Assembly: GCA_003344405.1 (NCBI GenBank)
Contig: NOWV01000019.1
Span: 620,001 to 684,000, forward strand
Origin: Trichoplax sp. H2
Lineage: Eukaryota; Placozoa; Uniplacotomia; Trichoplacea
Length of the DNA stretch: 64,000 nt
Reading direction: 5' to 3'
Shown: piece by piece, positions 36,262 to 50,170 of the stretch
How the letters are laid out: every line of letters starts with the position of its first letter
Position numbering within the stretch: position 1 is the first letter of the stretch
Made by a program: the position numbers and the translations under genes
Notes under the pieces: generated by a model
Seen by the model: only the letters and a program-made list of their open reading frames with translations
What the model was told of the DNA's origin: nothing
The model's database searches: none

Positions 36262-37273
36262 TCATAATCCGAATATTACTATCTATAACGGCTCCAATCA
36301 CATACCAGATGAAAATTATGAAGAAATAACACCTCTTGGCATTACAAGTCTGGCAATCCAAATAAGTATTGTTGTTCTTAGTGTCATCTGCAATTCCTTA
36401 GTTATCGCTACGATTGTTGGATATCGTCGGCTGCATAATAACACTAACTACTTGGTCGTCAATCAGTGTGTTGTTGATTTCCTCTTTGCAACTCTCATCA
36501 TTGCAGTTTACCCTATCCAAGCCTTGCTTGGCTATTGGCCGTTTATTAAAGAATGGTGTGCTATCCATTACTGCTTAAGCATTGGCTTAGTGATGGTATC
36601 TATACTTAATTTATGCGCCATCAGTTTTGATCGCTATATAGCTATTTGTCATCCCTATCATCATCCTAGACTCATGACCAAGAAATCGCTGATCATTATT
36701 TTACTCTTTGTGTGGATACAGCCATTACTCATCAGTTTACTACCCATTATGTTGTGGCGAACAGATCATGATCTTCCTTTTGGTATATGCTCCTACGATA
36801 TTAATCGATCATTAATCCAAGAAAGAGTTTATTTAGCATCATTTTTGATGATTAACTATGTGATACCAGCATTTATTATGCTATTATTATATTCATTAAT
36901 ATTTCGCACTGCATGTCGACAAGTCCATCAAATTAATAAGCAAAATATGATTTCTTCGTCTTCACTGTCAGATTCTATTCGTGCTCATAAAACCTCCGAT
37001 AAGGACATTAAGTTAGTCCTTTTATTTCTGGCTATCGTCGGCACCCTATATATTTGTTGGACACCTCTATATACTCTAATGATGATAAGTTACTTTGATG
37101 TATTTTATCAGCCTCACATCGGGACTTTTGTGGCAATCATGTTGGCCTTTTCTAATTGTGCTATTAATCCCATAATATACAGCTGCTCCAATGCTCCAAT
37201 TCGCAAAGGCTTATTCAAATTACTTGGAATAAAAGTAAATATTCGATCGGAACGATACGTTACCACAGTTTAG
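36262..37273 (+). CDS. Rhodopsin-like (class A) G-protein-coupled receptor, 5' partial
   Basis: Seven-helix plasma-membrane receptor. The exon is entered through acceptor CTCTTTTAG (ending 36,261) and reads to TAG at 37,271, about 336 codons. The N-terminus is extracellular with NIT and NGS glycosylation sites. Family landmarks: CNSLVIA (N1.50), VVDFLFA (D2.50), a TM3 cysteine (CAIHYC), FDRYIAICHPY (DRY box), W4.50 in LLFVWIQP, CWTPLY in TM6, and NPIIYSCSNAPIRKG in TM7/helix 8. By counting back from the DRY Arg, position 3.32 is Ser, so it is unlikely to be a classical amine receptor. The C-terminus is short and ends YVTTV, a possible class I PDZ ligand. The start codon must lie in an upstream exon; the TTG near 36,239 falls in the acceptor tract. 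Ligand unknown. Confidence 0.9.
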
Positions 37274-40200
37274 AAGATAATTCTTTTCTCTCCATTGGCC
37301 TCATTTTCTTTAATGTCCGAAAATGGATCGGTTGAAAAATATAAAAAAATAGAACCTATAATAGTATATATTTAGAGGATCTACTGTTGATTCTCTTCAT
37401 AATGATATAGGAATTATTCAATTTAAATTGCTTCGTTTCTACTGTTTCCTTTAAATCAGATGCATGTGAAACGCCAATAGAAGATTTATTCTTCCTAGAA
37501 ATTGGAATTAAAATTACTCGTAGCTATAATCTAATCTATTCATGCTATCAGCCAATAATTCAATTGTTTCATGTATATTTAAATGATTAGCGGTATTAAT
37601 CTACTTTTCCCAATTTATTTCAGGTCAAGCCGCAATAGTACTCCAATTTTCCAATACTATAGATTTTATTACTGTAACTTGAGTTTCCGTATTTACTCGT
37701 TTTTGAGATCTTTATCGAAAAATATCTGTAATGATAATATGGAGATGTATCGCATATTTGACTAAATTTGTTCCCTAATGATAACCAAAAAGGGCTTAAC
37801 TCATCACTTTTAGCTAGATAAATATAACATTTGGAAGCTGCTGGTTCCTAATTGCAAAAAGTTTTCGCAAAAGCTTTATCTGAGAAATTCCATAGGGATG
37901 AATTCCTGTCATGACTGTTTACCTCTAAGCTTGCTTTCATTATCAGAATGATAATGAAATCATAATGATGGAAATGTTTGATTTATAATTATTCAGCTAA
38001 TTCTCTTGTATTATATCGCAAGCATGTACAGTTTTATACATATTAATCAAATGTCTATTTCTAATAGGAAGTTTCATGCCCTCATTAGCCTTAATTCACG
38101 ATACTCGTATTAACTGCACTTCATTTCATTTAATCTTGCCTGATTGTAGCATTTCAGGATAGGATTATGTTATTACTTTAATCATTTTCAAACCTTTGGT
38201 ACGTAAATTCCTATCACTTCATGAAGAATATCTTGTTTTTAGTAGCCCTTAATTACTTACAGTACGTTCATCAATATGTTGGTAGCTAAATATCAGTACG
38301 AGGGCTTGGGTATATCACAAATGAGCGTTAGTTTGCGTAGGATTGAAAATACCAAGAAGGTAGTAATACTTAATTTCAACAAGTGTTTAAACATCTAGAA
38401 TGCTACTAATTCGTTATCTTATTCAGACTTAATCTGGATTAAAAATATTTATCTCTATATTCTTCTGTTGTCTACATTGTAATAAAGTAATTGTACCGAC
38501 ATTATTAAAATTTAGCTAATCTGGCGTTTATATTAACGTACTGATTCATTACACAACAGTAAAGCGCATGTAGACTAAGTTCTTACCATATTCAGTAATA
38601 ACATTATTTCTATCTGTCAAAAGTAACATAGATCATTATTAATTTAGAACTGAGACACATATTCAATTCGATAAGCTTTCAGCGTAAAATCTATCAGTTT
38701 AATAAACTTTACAAGATCCAATAATTCTAAAATGCAATCACCTATTCTTTATTGCTATACCTAATTTCCTGGTTTACCAAAGTTTAAATGGCATTAATCA
38801 TTTCAGAATATTTTATAAAAGTTAATATTCGATAACGTATTACTCATTAAACTATAGATGATGTACTGTACGTTAATGTAAGATAATCGGTTTAATGATA
38901 AGGGTTGCAAGATATATGAATGTGTATGTAGATTCTTCCCCGTTAAAGGCTGTTGCTAAAGCTATAACAACCTTAAGGCAACTAAAATAATTGGCTAGCT
39001 AATATACATGAGTAGCTACTATACTAATATCCCTCGGATTCCGCACGATTTCCATTAGTAAATACTTAACAAAAAACTTTAGGAAGGCATTAAATTTCAT
39101 GAACTTCTGCTCCGTGTTACAAGAAATTATTTACACAATTAATTATCGAAATTACTGATTCAGGGCCGAACATGATCGCTAAATAACTGCAATGGAATAA
39201 GATTATGTTGTGTTATGGATTCTATGAAGAAATTTACCTACTGTTCCATAAGATTTGTACAAACAAAAAGGCTGCACGAAATCATAACATTAATAACCCA
39301 GCTAGTATGTCCTTGCTAGCATATTTATAGTCGAGAAATGGATATAACGGCTACTGGCCAGCTATGAGCTTGAAATTAATATCATCCAATAGGAAGAAAT
39401 GGATGATGACATCGGTAACCACCTGGTTGTAGCATATGTTAGTCAATGCTCAATTGAAAAAGTAAATATTAAAATTAAAATTTGCCGTCTATATGTCGTT
39501 AGTCAATGCGTATGTACATGCTTATAAAATAAAATAAAATAAAAAATTAGAAAAATATGAATATAAATTTTGTACAAATATCTTCTCCTGTACATTATGA
39601 AAATATATGGAAAGTAAAACTGTTAAAGGATAATTCTTTGAATGGATTACAAATGATCTTGGGTATTATAGAAACTGAATAAAATAATAACTAGTATACA
39701 GCAATGTAAATTTTGGCTTCTAGTAAATACAGAATAATATTGACCTTACCGATGTAATGATTCATTTGCTATATTAAAAGAATTCTCATTAAGCTTAGCA
39801 CAATCCATATAGACCGACTCCACCCAAAAATAAATTTGCATATGTATACCAAACAGCTGTACGTTAAAATTTCCATTTATAATTTTACAAACCTTCCGTA
39901 ATTAGAAACTTGGACTTTAGTAATTTATGCAGTTATTATTTTAATGGTTAGTGTGGTAATCCTAGCATTTTCATAGTGTCAAGGGCATCGATTTGGATGT
40001 CGAAATTTACTTACTCCTAAGAACATAGATGAAAATGCAGAATCATTCATATTATTGGATTTTCATTATAATATCAGGTGAAATGAATACCGTAAGAATT
40101 ACTTTTGTCACCCATATTGAATTAGCATCTTGTTAATATATATCTAGATATAATTGTCACTCATGATAGTATAGTTATTTAGGTAAGTGTTCACGTTAGA

Positions 40201-41100
40201 TCTTAATTCCTGCTTCTTTATTCTCAAGTTACTACACAAAGCAGCCTTCCAAAATTGTTATACCGTATAAAATTTTTCATATTGCACAGTATTGAATTTA
40301 TTTTAGATAAATACTTATAGCATTTCTAATTATTGTATTGATCATAAATGCGAATCTGATAGATTTCCACAGCAATGTACGACTGGTTCTAGTTCAGTAA
40401 ATGTCATATGCTTACTTTACGTTATTAATTACCCCCTAACTTCTGATAGTGATACTGGTACTCCAATAGTTGTCGCAATCAGAATACTAAGTTAGTACAT
40501 ATATACCAGCGTTTATTTTAAATTCTTAGAAGCCTAGAGTATCGATTATTAAATACGCAGTATTCGATAATGATAATTTACATCAATGAGTTTTCTGAAC
40601 ACTTTAATAAATATCCGGTAGCACCATTATATACCAGTCTTTGCAATATCAAGCTGATTAATATCTACTATATCAATTACTATACCCTTAGTATTAGGAA
40701 AGATGATATTTTCTGATGACGTTTATACCTAGTTCATCAAGTCAATTAAATGATGGGAATCATGGTAAAAAAAGAAGCAAAGTTACGCATGGCTTCTGAG
40801 ATAGGACAGTATTGATATCGCATTTTTTAGCTATTTTTGTATACTAAGGATGTTAAGCCGGCATGATAATAGTTCATGAGAATAATAGCTTTAAGTTTTA
40901 TGGAATGGTAATTAAACCATTTTATGATGTATCCACTGTAGTTGAGCTTAAATTATAATTATTACACGGCAAAAGGGTAGATGCAATTGAAGAAAGTTTA
41001 ATTTTTGGTCTTAACTGCAAACCTCAGTTTCACATGTTATTGCAATTACTTTCCGTAATGGTAATTTGGGCAAGTGAAGGCTATATTTTTGCAATTCTGT
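37274..41100. other. Intergenic, nothing supported
   Basis: AT-rich sequence with no protein-like open frame and no clear repeat array. The 60-codon frame at 37,583-37,765 looks like chance. Confidence 0.45.
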
Positions 41101-41104
41101 AGAA

Positions 41105-41345
41105 GATTGCTGTAGTGGTAAAAGGATCGCAAGATTTACTAGGGTTCTATTAATAAATAATGGATTATGATAATAGTGGTTACAGTCCATAGTTATGTGA
41201 TTATTTATTGTTTAATGACTATAGAATGAAAGTAGTAAAATGATCACTGTAAAATTTACCAAGGTTCTATAAGTAAATAACGGATTGTGATGATAGTAGA
41301 TACAGTCAAATAGTTATACGCTTATTTATAGTTCGATGACTACAG
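41105..41345. repeat. Tandem duplication, 120-bp unit, 2 copies
   Basis: GGTTCTAT-A-TAAATAA(T/C)GGATT occurs at 41,143 and 41,263, exactly 120 bp apart, with similar flanks up to ...GACTA(T/C)AGAATGAAA. The end of the second copy contains the ATG used as start of the receptor phosphatase. Confidence 0.75.
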
Positions 41346-41346
41346 A

Positions 41347-44300
41347 ATGAAATTTATCTCACTATCTTTAGTTGTCTCGATATCCAATTCTCAATCTCCC
41401 CTTCTGATGCTTACCACTTTTGATTCGGAATTGGAAACTACAACTGCAACGGTTGATGGAACTTCTCTCACGACAAGTAAGCTTTTAGAATTAACGGACG
41501 ATTTCTGATGAGATGGAATGATAATAAGATTTTCGATATACCCGGTATATTGCGGTTTTAATTGCTATTTATGACACTATTTCCGATATTTATTAACGTA
41601 AATAGCTATTTAAATTAATATTTTTATATCAATGCCTACGCTATTCTTTTATGTAAGTGGCGGCAATTATCGCAAACCTAACTAACTGTAACTACTAGCC
41701 AGAGTACCGTAAGAGAAATGATTCAATTAGATTGTTTTCCATGGTATATAACATGGCTTAGCTTCTTTACACCTTTTACTAAGTACATGGCAACCAAAAT
41801 TGAAGATGAAGACTCTTATTTCCTTTGAAGATAATATCTATAGTGCAATTGCTAGAATATCAGATAGACAAATGCCACTTTTGCATTTAATTTATAAAGA
41901 CCAACTTATGCATATTCTCTTATAGTATTGCGGCTGTAAATTTTCCAATTACTAGAAATATATTGTCTACGATTTGCTTCCCTTCGATCAGATTTATTAA
42001 ATTATCACAGCTGCACCTTTATTCTCTTTAGCCATTATTTTTAACTGCTTTATACTAGTCAAGGGAATCAAATTCATTAGGAATTTGATAGCTCGATACA
42101 AATAATATTCATAACGTCAATTGCAAGCACAGTAGATAAACTAAAGCCACTTTTACATTTTCTTCATGGGGATTAAATTGTGACCGTAAATTTTCGCCAC
42201 TAGGAATACACTGTTCTGCCTATGATCCGCTTTCTTTCCTCAACATTCTTTAAATTGCAGGCATTGTATCTTTATTTTTTATGCAGTTATTTTAAGCTTC
42301 ATTCCTTTTATTTTGGCTATGCTAGTTACTACAACTACAGGCATGAATCAAGCCACGACTACAACATTTATTCCAAAGCCAACAAGTAGGTAGCCACTAT
42401 TTTCACGGTATAATATCTGACATGGTGAGTATGTAATCGCTGTTGACAATCTAGATATTTGTTGCTTAATAACAAGTTTTTGTGATAACGTAATAGTATG
42501 AATGTCGCAGCATATATTTTTATTTTCAATTTCTTCTGCAGTATATCAAAAATTCTACTTCTTCTACTAATTTGAAGCTAGATCTATAGGTTTTCTACAG
42601 CATATCATCAGTAATTGAGCTTATATAATTGCTGTCGGTAATTTGTATATAAATTTTTTTAATTATAAGTTTACTTGGATAACATAAATAGCTCGAACGC
42701 CTCAGTATATATTTTTACCTTTGATTCTTAAGCAGTTTCAAAGAATTCTGTTCCTTCTGCTAGTTTCAAGCTAGATCTTTATGTCTTTTCCTTATCCTTC
42801 TTCAGCGGTGCTTTCAACAGAAACAGCAGAGATTGGAATATCATCATCAGCTGTCGAAGAAGAAATGCCAGTTTCATCGGTCATCCCTAGTCCGCCAGCT
42901 ACTGAAATTACAATTACGGAATACCCCAACTTACCATCATTTTTACCCATCTATGTTTCCATTCGATTAGCCATGAATTTAGAAACATTTGAGGCCAATA
43001 AACAAGAATTTAAAGACAATATTGCAGCATATCTGAATGATAACTTTAATGAAACGTTTAGTAATGAAAGTGTTATCATTATGAATATATCACGAATCGC
43101 TACAACAAATCAACGTGCAGGAAATGATGAAGTTATTGTTAATTTTTATATCACCAATGATTTTGCTGCAAGAAGTGTAAACCCTACATTAACAAAATTT
43201 ATCGGCAATTGGTTATTAAAATTATTCCAGGATAGAAATGACGCATTACTTGGACCAGCTTTTTCGGGCAAGGTAAGGAAGATTAGTTATTGCAGCAATG
43301 ATAGATACGCTAGCAATTTCTAGCTCCAGTTTGTATCCTCTGCCATGATAATTAGTTAATCATCCTTCTAAGTTGAAGATAATTCCAATAAGCCAATTTA
43401 ACAGATATGATTCTGTAGTAGCTAACCAGAATAGTTTGCAATGACTATGATTAGTCGTTGCAATGGTGCTATATTATTGATGCTTTGATGATAGCTTGCA
43501 TTTTATTAATAATGATTTAAACTGCTTTTAAAATTGATCATAAGACCAATTGCAGTAAATTTAGTTACTGCCTATACAAATCATGGAAGTGCAATGTTTA
43601 GTTATTGTCGTAATTTTGGGGCACACTAACATGCCATCTGTAGCGAATACAAAATATATTATGTACATCAGATACAATCTTTCCTATTAACTTAATAGTA
43701 ATATATTGATCATTCTTCATTATGATGCGCTGCCATGATGATTTGTCGATCATTCCTCTAAATTGAAGATAATCCCCATCAAGCAATATAGTAGACATGA
43801 TGCTGTAGTATTTAAGCACTAGAGTTCGCAATGACGATAATTTAGTCGTTATCTTGACATGTGGATTTTTAAGTTTCAAATAAGCCAATTATTAATATTT
43901 TAAGAGTAGTTTGCATTTAGCAATCATGACTTGAACTCTTCTTTAAACTCGATCACATGATCAATGCTTACAACAAATATAGGTATTGCCGCTAAAAATC
44001 ATTAAAGTATAATGCTCAGCCATTATCATCATAATGGACTCAATAAGTCCCATCGGCTGCGAATATGAAATATTATCATAGGCGTCTAGATAGAATCTGT
44101 TTTGCAAGCCTAATTTTTGTCTACTTGTTACCTTTAATTACTAATGTATAATGGTAATTTCATGAATGAACTGGATGAGCATACGGATATAAATATAGTT
44201 AGCATTGCTGATCATGATATTACCTATAATCAATAGCTTAAAATATAAGGTATAGCTGAGATATATTATAAATTAATATCATCATTAATTATATCATGAA

Positions 44301-47300
44301 TCTAAAGATTGGAAAAGCTGTCTTCATACCTTCTGATTTATTTTATCGATAGCTTTTACAAGTTTCCTTGATACTCTCAAATCGGGTAGCGGATGGAGTG
44401 GTGATTGCAGTTACTTTGTCTGCTTTTGCAGCGGCAATCTTACTTATTGCTTTCTTGTATTGGGTAAGGCCTTGCTTCCGATACAATTACAGGCTATATC
44501 TAAGCCAAATTAAATCGCTTATGTTACCTTGTAACTATCGTAAAAATGATTGGATGCTCAATAGACTTGTTACTATAGTTGCAATCAGGCCATCATAACT
44601 TAAATCGATCCTTCAGAACGGTACTTATCGATCACGAGCAAAACTATGATGATCTTGGCTATTTAAATCCTAACTTGGAGCTGTATGAAACTAATGTAAG
44701 CTGATTTCCTTTACACCTGCTTCATTTTATTCTCTTATTGACCTTTTGATCGATTGCCTTTAAATTGATAAATACAAATGTAATTTTTGGTCTAGAGATC
44801 AAGTCAGACCAATTCTCAAATGGACAAAAGCGTGCTAGCTGAGCGATTACGATCTGGGAGTGCCCTTCGATTAGAATTTGATGTAGGTCATTTATTTGGT
44901 TACAGATTAATTACTTGCGACTACATTAGTATACTTATTTGAAGTAGTATCTATAGGTGAATAGGAATGCTTAGCTTTTACTAGCTTATGATGTATGATC
45001 ATTACTTTATGGTTCGTGGCAACTATTATTATGTATAATCTATCGATACATGATACAAAAGAGATATAAAATAATGCTTTTATTGTCAAGACTAGCACTA
45101 TAACATTGCTCATATTTACTTTTTAGTTGATTTTAATCGTAGCTACTGCCTATAAAATAGATAATATTATCTTGCTCACTGTACAATTTTATTTATGGTT
45201 AGGAAATTCCTACTATGGTATCGTCCAATGCAGAATTACCAGCCAACATCGAAAGGAAAAATCGGTTCATTAATGTTGTTCCTAGTAAGGCTAAATCTTA
45301 TTTCATATCGAATTTAGACATACGGTGATCTATCCGTTAAGTTTTACTCATATATGGCTTAGTAAAATATCGAATTATAATTAATGCTAATAATAACATT
45401 AAAATTAGCCTTTCCTATTCTGTAAATGTGCTCTATTTAATATTCTTACATTGTTAATTGCACTTCAATTCTAATCTATGATTGGATAAGAATAATTGTT
45501 GGAGGATATAGATTTAACGAAAGGATATTAAAATTGCTAAATAGTATTAGTAGCTATTCTTTTATACCATTACAACTTTTCCACAATACTAGAAGAAAAA
45601 AGCTGGATTTTTTAGCTATACATACGTTAACTAGATAATTATAATTATTTCCAATTACCTTTCAATTTTACTCTTTTTCCTCATTAAGATAAGCTATCGA
45701 GAGTAAATTTAAGACCTATTCTTGGCGATGTTACGTCTGAGTACATAAATGCTAATTACGTCAGAGTAAGTAAGGACTTTTGTATACTTTTCTACTAACT
45801 GTATCTTAATTAGTTACTTAATTTACTCGGGAATGATCTTAATTATAACTATCGTGTCATAACAGGGATATCTAGGGAAACCAAGATCTTATATCGCTAC
45901 TCAAGCTCCGTTAACTAATACTGTTACAGACTTTTGGCGGATGATTTGGGAGAATAACGTTAAAGTAATTCTAATGGCTACGGCATTAGATATTAATGGA
46001 TCGGTAAGTCTGTTCTCTTGTAGAAAATATTTTACTTTAGAATCTGTTTCTTTAGAACTTACTTTAACTCGCTACAGAGAGATAAGGCGACCTGAGTGAT
46101 GGTGAACAAGCACAAATATTTGCCCCCAAAATGGGTTAACCCATAGTTTGGTTGCACCATTCAAGTTTAATGTTATTTAGCATACTAACTATATCTGAGA
46201 ATTATGAATAGATCGGATAATAGAAGCATGCTATAACAGTGGATAAAATATAGACTAAAATATGATGATAAGTCAACAAGAAGAGTGTATGAATAAATAC
46301 GGAATCGCTTAAATTAGTAACGGGCCAGTAAAATAGTGTCAGCATTATTACCCTTTATCACATAGAGTATGACGGTATCAAAATAGTAAAGTCCTTCCGC
46401 TTGATCAACACCCTCAAAAGTTACCTAGCCTACCGTACTCTATTGATCGCATCTAGCTTAAATATTGTAATAAATTTCAGACAAGAAACGATAATTGCCA
46501 AACAAGAAATACGGTATTGCTGGAATTGTATTGATTGGGTTGATGATCTTACTTCGCGCGAGATGTTACAATAAATTAATTCAGCATTTCTTTTATACAG
46601 CTGCAAATTTGTTGCATTATACTGTATTCTTTTCTGCCCTTATCACGGTACGCAGAATATTTTGATTATTGCGAGCTCTCTTGCCTAACGTAGTATTATT
46701 TACTTTTTCCTCGAATGGTATAATTTAATGTTAGATTATGGTCTTTAAGTAGTATTGAGAGAGCTTCAGGGTATTATTTTCATATACAAAGTAGATCAAT
46801 TGAACAATTATTAGTTTTAATTCTATGGATAACCTCTTTTGAATGAGTAAAACATGTTTTTTGTAATGTCTGATGTTCGATGTTTAATGTAGTCCCAATG
46901 TAGTCAATATTGGCCACTGGATGATGAAGTTGGTGCCAGTATCAAGGCGGATTCATTCTTGATTACCTTGCACGATAGAGTAATCTACGATACCTATATC
47001 ATTTCTACACTTAATCTACAAAACAATAAGGTAGTATAGAGTTTAAAGAAAACTAAAACCTCCAGCCGATTTGGAAGTGATGATTAGGCTTAAAAGTTGT
47101 GAATAATCGCTAATCTTTTACTCATTCATTAGAGAGAATCAATCTATATTAAGCATTACTGGTACACAAAGTGGCCAGCAGATAATTTCCCTTCCGATGA
47201 AGAATCAACTGTTAACTTACTATTAAATATTAGAGAGGAATTGAAAGAACTTGACAGTCCTTTAGTTGTACATTGCAAGTAAGTTTATTTTTCCCAACTT

Positions 47301-47704
47301 TTGCACTTTTATGGTAGAGTAATAATTCATCCGACGCTGAAGAACAATATCTATTCTATTACAGCAATGGTATAGGAAGAACTGGAGTATTATTAGCTAT
47401 CGATACTTGCATGAGAAGTTATGATGATTGCCGCAAGGTAGATATCAAGAAATGTGTTGAAAGAGTGCGTGAAGATCGTGGTGGATGCGTGCAGACCTTT
47501 GATCAATACCTTTATATATACAAGGTCAGCAGATAGCAAAATGGCTGCGTTAATCTAGGCTAACAAACAGAAATTATTGTATATTTTAAAGATGAATAGC
47601 AATACTTTCAATCACCAACAAACATATTCTGAATTTTAGTTACATAAATTTTGATCCGTTGTTTTGTCTAGACCATGTACTACTACGCCAACAGGGATCA
47701 TTAA
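41347..47704 (+). CDS. Receptor protein tyrosine phosphatase with SEA-like ectodomain (R7/PTPRR-like), altered active site
   Basis: Single-pass receptor phosphatase. Exons: 41347-41476, 42326-42385, 42806-43272, 44353-44463, 44579-44695, 44796-44882, 45203-45284, 45689-45765, 45866-46003, 46893-47030, 47133-47278, 47365-47524, 47672-47704. Phases agree; about 581 aa. A short hydrophobic N-terminus and Thr-rich linker lead to an SEA-like domain ([14 protein letters not shown]..., IIMNISR..., [10 protein letters not shown]). The helix is [20 protein letters not shown] (about 233-254). The juxtamembrane part has [16 protein letters not shown]. The PTP domain (about 325-571) shows [65 protein letters not shown] and [19 protein letters not shown]...RKNR and DRGG-VQT resemble PTPRR/PTPN5/PTPN7. 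The catalytic Cys517, Arg523 and Gln561 remain, but the WPD Asp is Ala485 and the P-loop SA is NN. The first exon and the last 10 residues are least certain; extra exons may hide in the 1.1-kb intron at 43,273. Confidence 0.88.
42390..42800. repeat. Intronic tandem duplication, about 190 bp
   Basis: A unit containing ATATATTTTTA...TTC(T)T...GCAG followed by (A)AAAATTCT-(C)TTCTTCT...AAGCTAGATCT-TA(G/T)G is present at about 42,505-42,600 and again at about 42,700-42,800, just before the SEA exon. Each copy contains a potential acceptor plus a short Ser-rich open piece, like a duplicated micro-exon. Confidence 0.6.
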
Positions 47705-49520
47705 GAATCTGGAAATCGGCTGCAATGGAAGAACAGTGATTATAGATCATTCAACGGCAAATTGCATCATGTAATGTTCATTTTTTCATGTAATATTTCT
47801 AAGTATTTAATTTTCAACATCCGTTATAATGATAGTCATAAAAAAGTTGAAAATTATGAATAATTAAGAATTAGTAAATAGACCTATAATGATAGGTTAT
47901 GCTATGTTATTTGCAATATTACTTCGATTGATAAAATTTATTTCTTAGCAAGAATAATTCTCCAGTTCGCTTATATTAGCAATACTGACAGCCTATAATT
48001 TGCAGATGTTGCATTTCTTTCTACCTATATTGTATTTAATGCAACCACATTTTACTAAGAGTAAGTTGTAGCAATATCATAGCTCCTTGATAGGAACTAT
48101 AAGTAACCGAATCGTAACATACTCTATTTATTAGTTACTGATACATTCCAATTCGTATTACAGTCTAAAGACTATTTTAATAGGATTAGCTACTATATTC
48201 AATTATTTTACAGCCCTTAAGTGTTTAGAGGATTAAATTTATTTAGTTGCAATTATAGCGTTTTCTTTATACTATGATAAATGTACGAAAATATACGGTA
48301 TTCTATCATGAAATAGCTTAGTTGTTACAATGAGACTAAATTTGCGAAAAAAGTACGCAACTATGGACAATTCTGGACGATATTGTATTAGTTGAAAAGA
48401 TACCAAAGTCAGTTGACTTTAGTTTGAGAAAATTGATAGCTTTTGCATTCGCTTTAGATTATTTCAGGCTGCTTTGCAGTTCATTTCATACTGTAGTACT
48501 GCGATACTTTTTAATAGCTATTGGTATTTCAAACCGTCAACGTCAAAGGGCCTCAAATATTGAGTTTCTAATTATTCTTGAGTACCAAAGGAAGGAAAGG
48601 CTTCAGATTTGATGTTGATGATAGCTGAGAACAGCTATAAAGTATTTAAGACCATAAAACTAATAAATTGTCCACCTGTTATAGAATTAATAGAGTAATC
48701 AAGTATTCTGAATAGGCATGTAATTGACTTAATATTGCATGCAATAAAGCCAAATCACTTTTGCAAGATTTTAAAATATTATAGATAATATAATATCTAC
48801 TGATAAAATATTCGGTAAGTACGTGCTTAGAGTATTTTACTGACTTTGTATTTGAGAGATCCTACTTGGTTAACCGTGTAGTCAGTCTGTAACAATTTAC
48901 CGGTGAAAGTTTATTAGCTTTGATTATTACAATATTGAACATTAGCCAATAAGAGCTTATATAGATAATTTGAAATATAAATCAAATTAGAAACTATTGT
49001 CATTTTAACTTTAGTTAAAATAGAATAGTAACAACTAATTCATCATATGTAGGTTCTAATATATTACGGTATTGTCACAAACCAGCTTCGTGACAAGGAT
49101 AACGTGAAACAAATCTCTAAATTACTATAGTCTCCGGGATTCAGTATTCCTACTCACAAGAATTTAGACGCCTTTAATTCTACGTTAAACTCAACTAGAC
49201 AATTGAGAACTGCTTTATTCAATTATCTGACGGGTTTATATACCCTTCTACAGCAGCTAACATTCACAAGTCATCTAATAAAAATACTTGGGTGAGAACA
49301 TCTACAACTAGTTTTTCACAGTCGGACTACAATATGTCCATTCACAGAATCATTTCAGTACACATTACAGCACAGCAATAAATTTACTGTAACACATTTA
49401 TAATTAGAGTAATTCCTATTGTAAGTGACTAGTTATAATATAATATCACTATATTATATTAACCAAATTTAGATATCTATTTCTTCACGGTAGTTCGTAC
49501 CCTGACAGGTATATGTCTTA
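47705..49520. other. Intergenic, nothing supported
   Basis: AT-rich; no protein-like frames with splice support. The 62-codon frame at 48,424-48,612 shows no family features. Confidence 0.4.
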
Positions 49521-49529
49521 GAAAGGTTA

Positions 49530-50110
49530 GTTTCTGCTGCTAGAAAATACTAAATTAAAATTAAAGTAGGGTTGCATCATCGATAGGTATTGCGTAATTG
49601 AGAAATTTAATTGAATTAAGGCTAATTGGTCTGGTCTATACTCGACATCGATCAAGAAACATATTGAATATCGTTTCAGCTTTCTTGGACATAACACTAG
49701 AGTACAATATTACAATTGCATACGAGAACAGCGTAACTGGCAACATAGTCTGCAAAATTGCTGCTCTATAATTGATGCAATTCAATTTTTATATTATTTG
49801 CCTAGCATGGCTAGGGCAATAGTTTAGATCAGGTGGTTCTATAGTCTACTTTAAGATCTAATATTGTATATTTCCTACGAAAGATTAGATTCTACTATAT
49901 GCTGTAACGATCAGGAAACTTATCGAATCTCATAGCAGCTTTCTCAGATATACCACTAGGGTATTACATTGCAATTGTGTGCAACAGTAGCATAACTTGC
50001 AATGTAATCTGTAAAATTGCTGCTCTAAAATTGATATAGTCCAATTTGTATATTACTTGCCTTCTATAGTTAGGGCATTAGTCCGAATCAATCGGTTCTA
50101 TACTTTACAT
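49530..50110. repeat. Diverged repeat family, about 260-bp period, two adjacent copies
   Basis: CGATCA(A/G)GAAAC-TAT-GAAT occurs at 49,649 and 49,908. It is followed in both by CAGCTTTCT-GGACATA/AGATATACCACTAG, TACAATTGC, TGCAAAATTGCTGCTCTA and TAGGGCA phrases. A third copy lies at 51,060-51,240. Confidence 0.7.
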
Positions 50111-50170
50111 TAAGATCTATAATAAAAATTATAATTATTAAATTATTAATATTTGTCTTTATGGAAGTGC

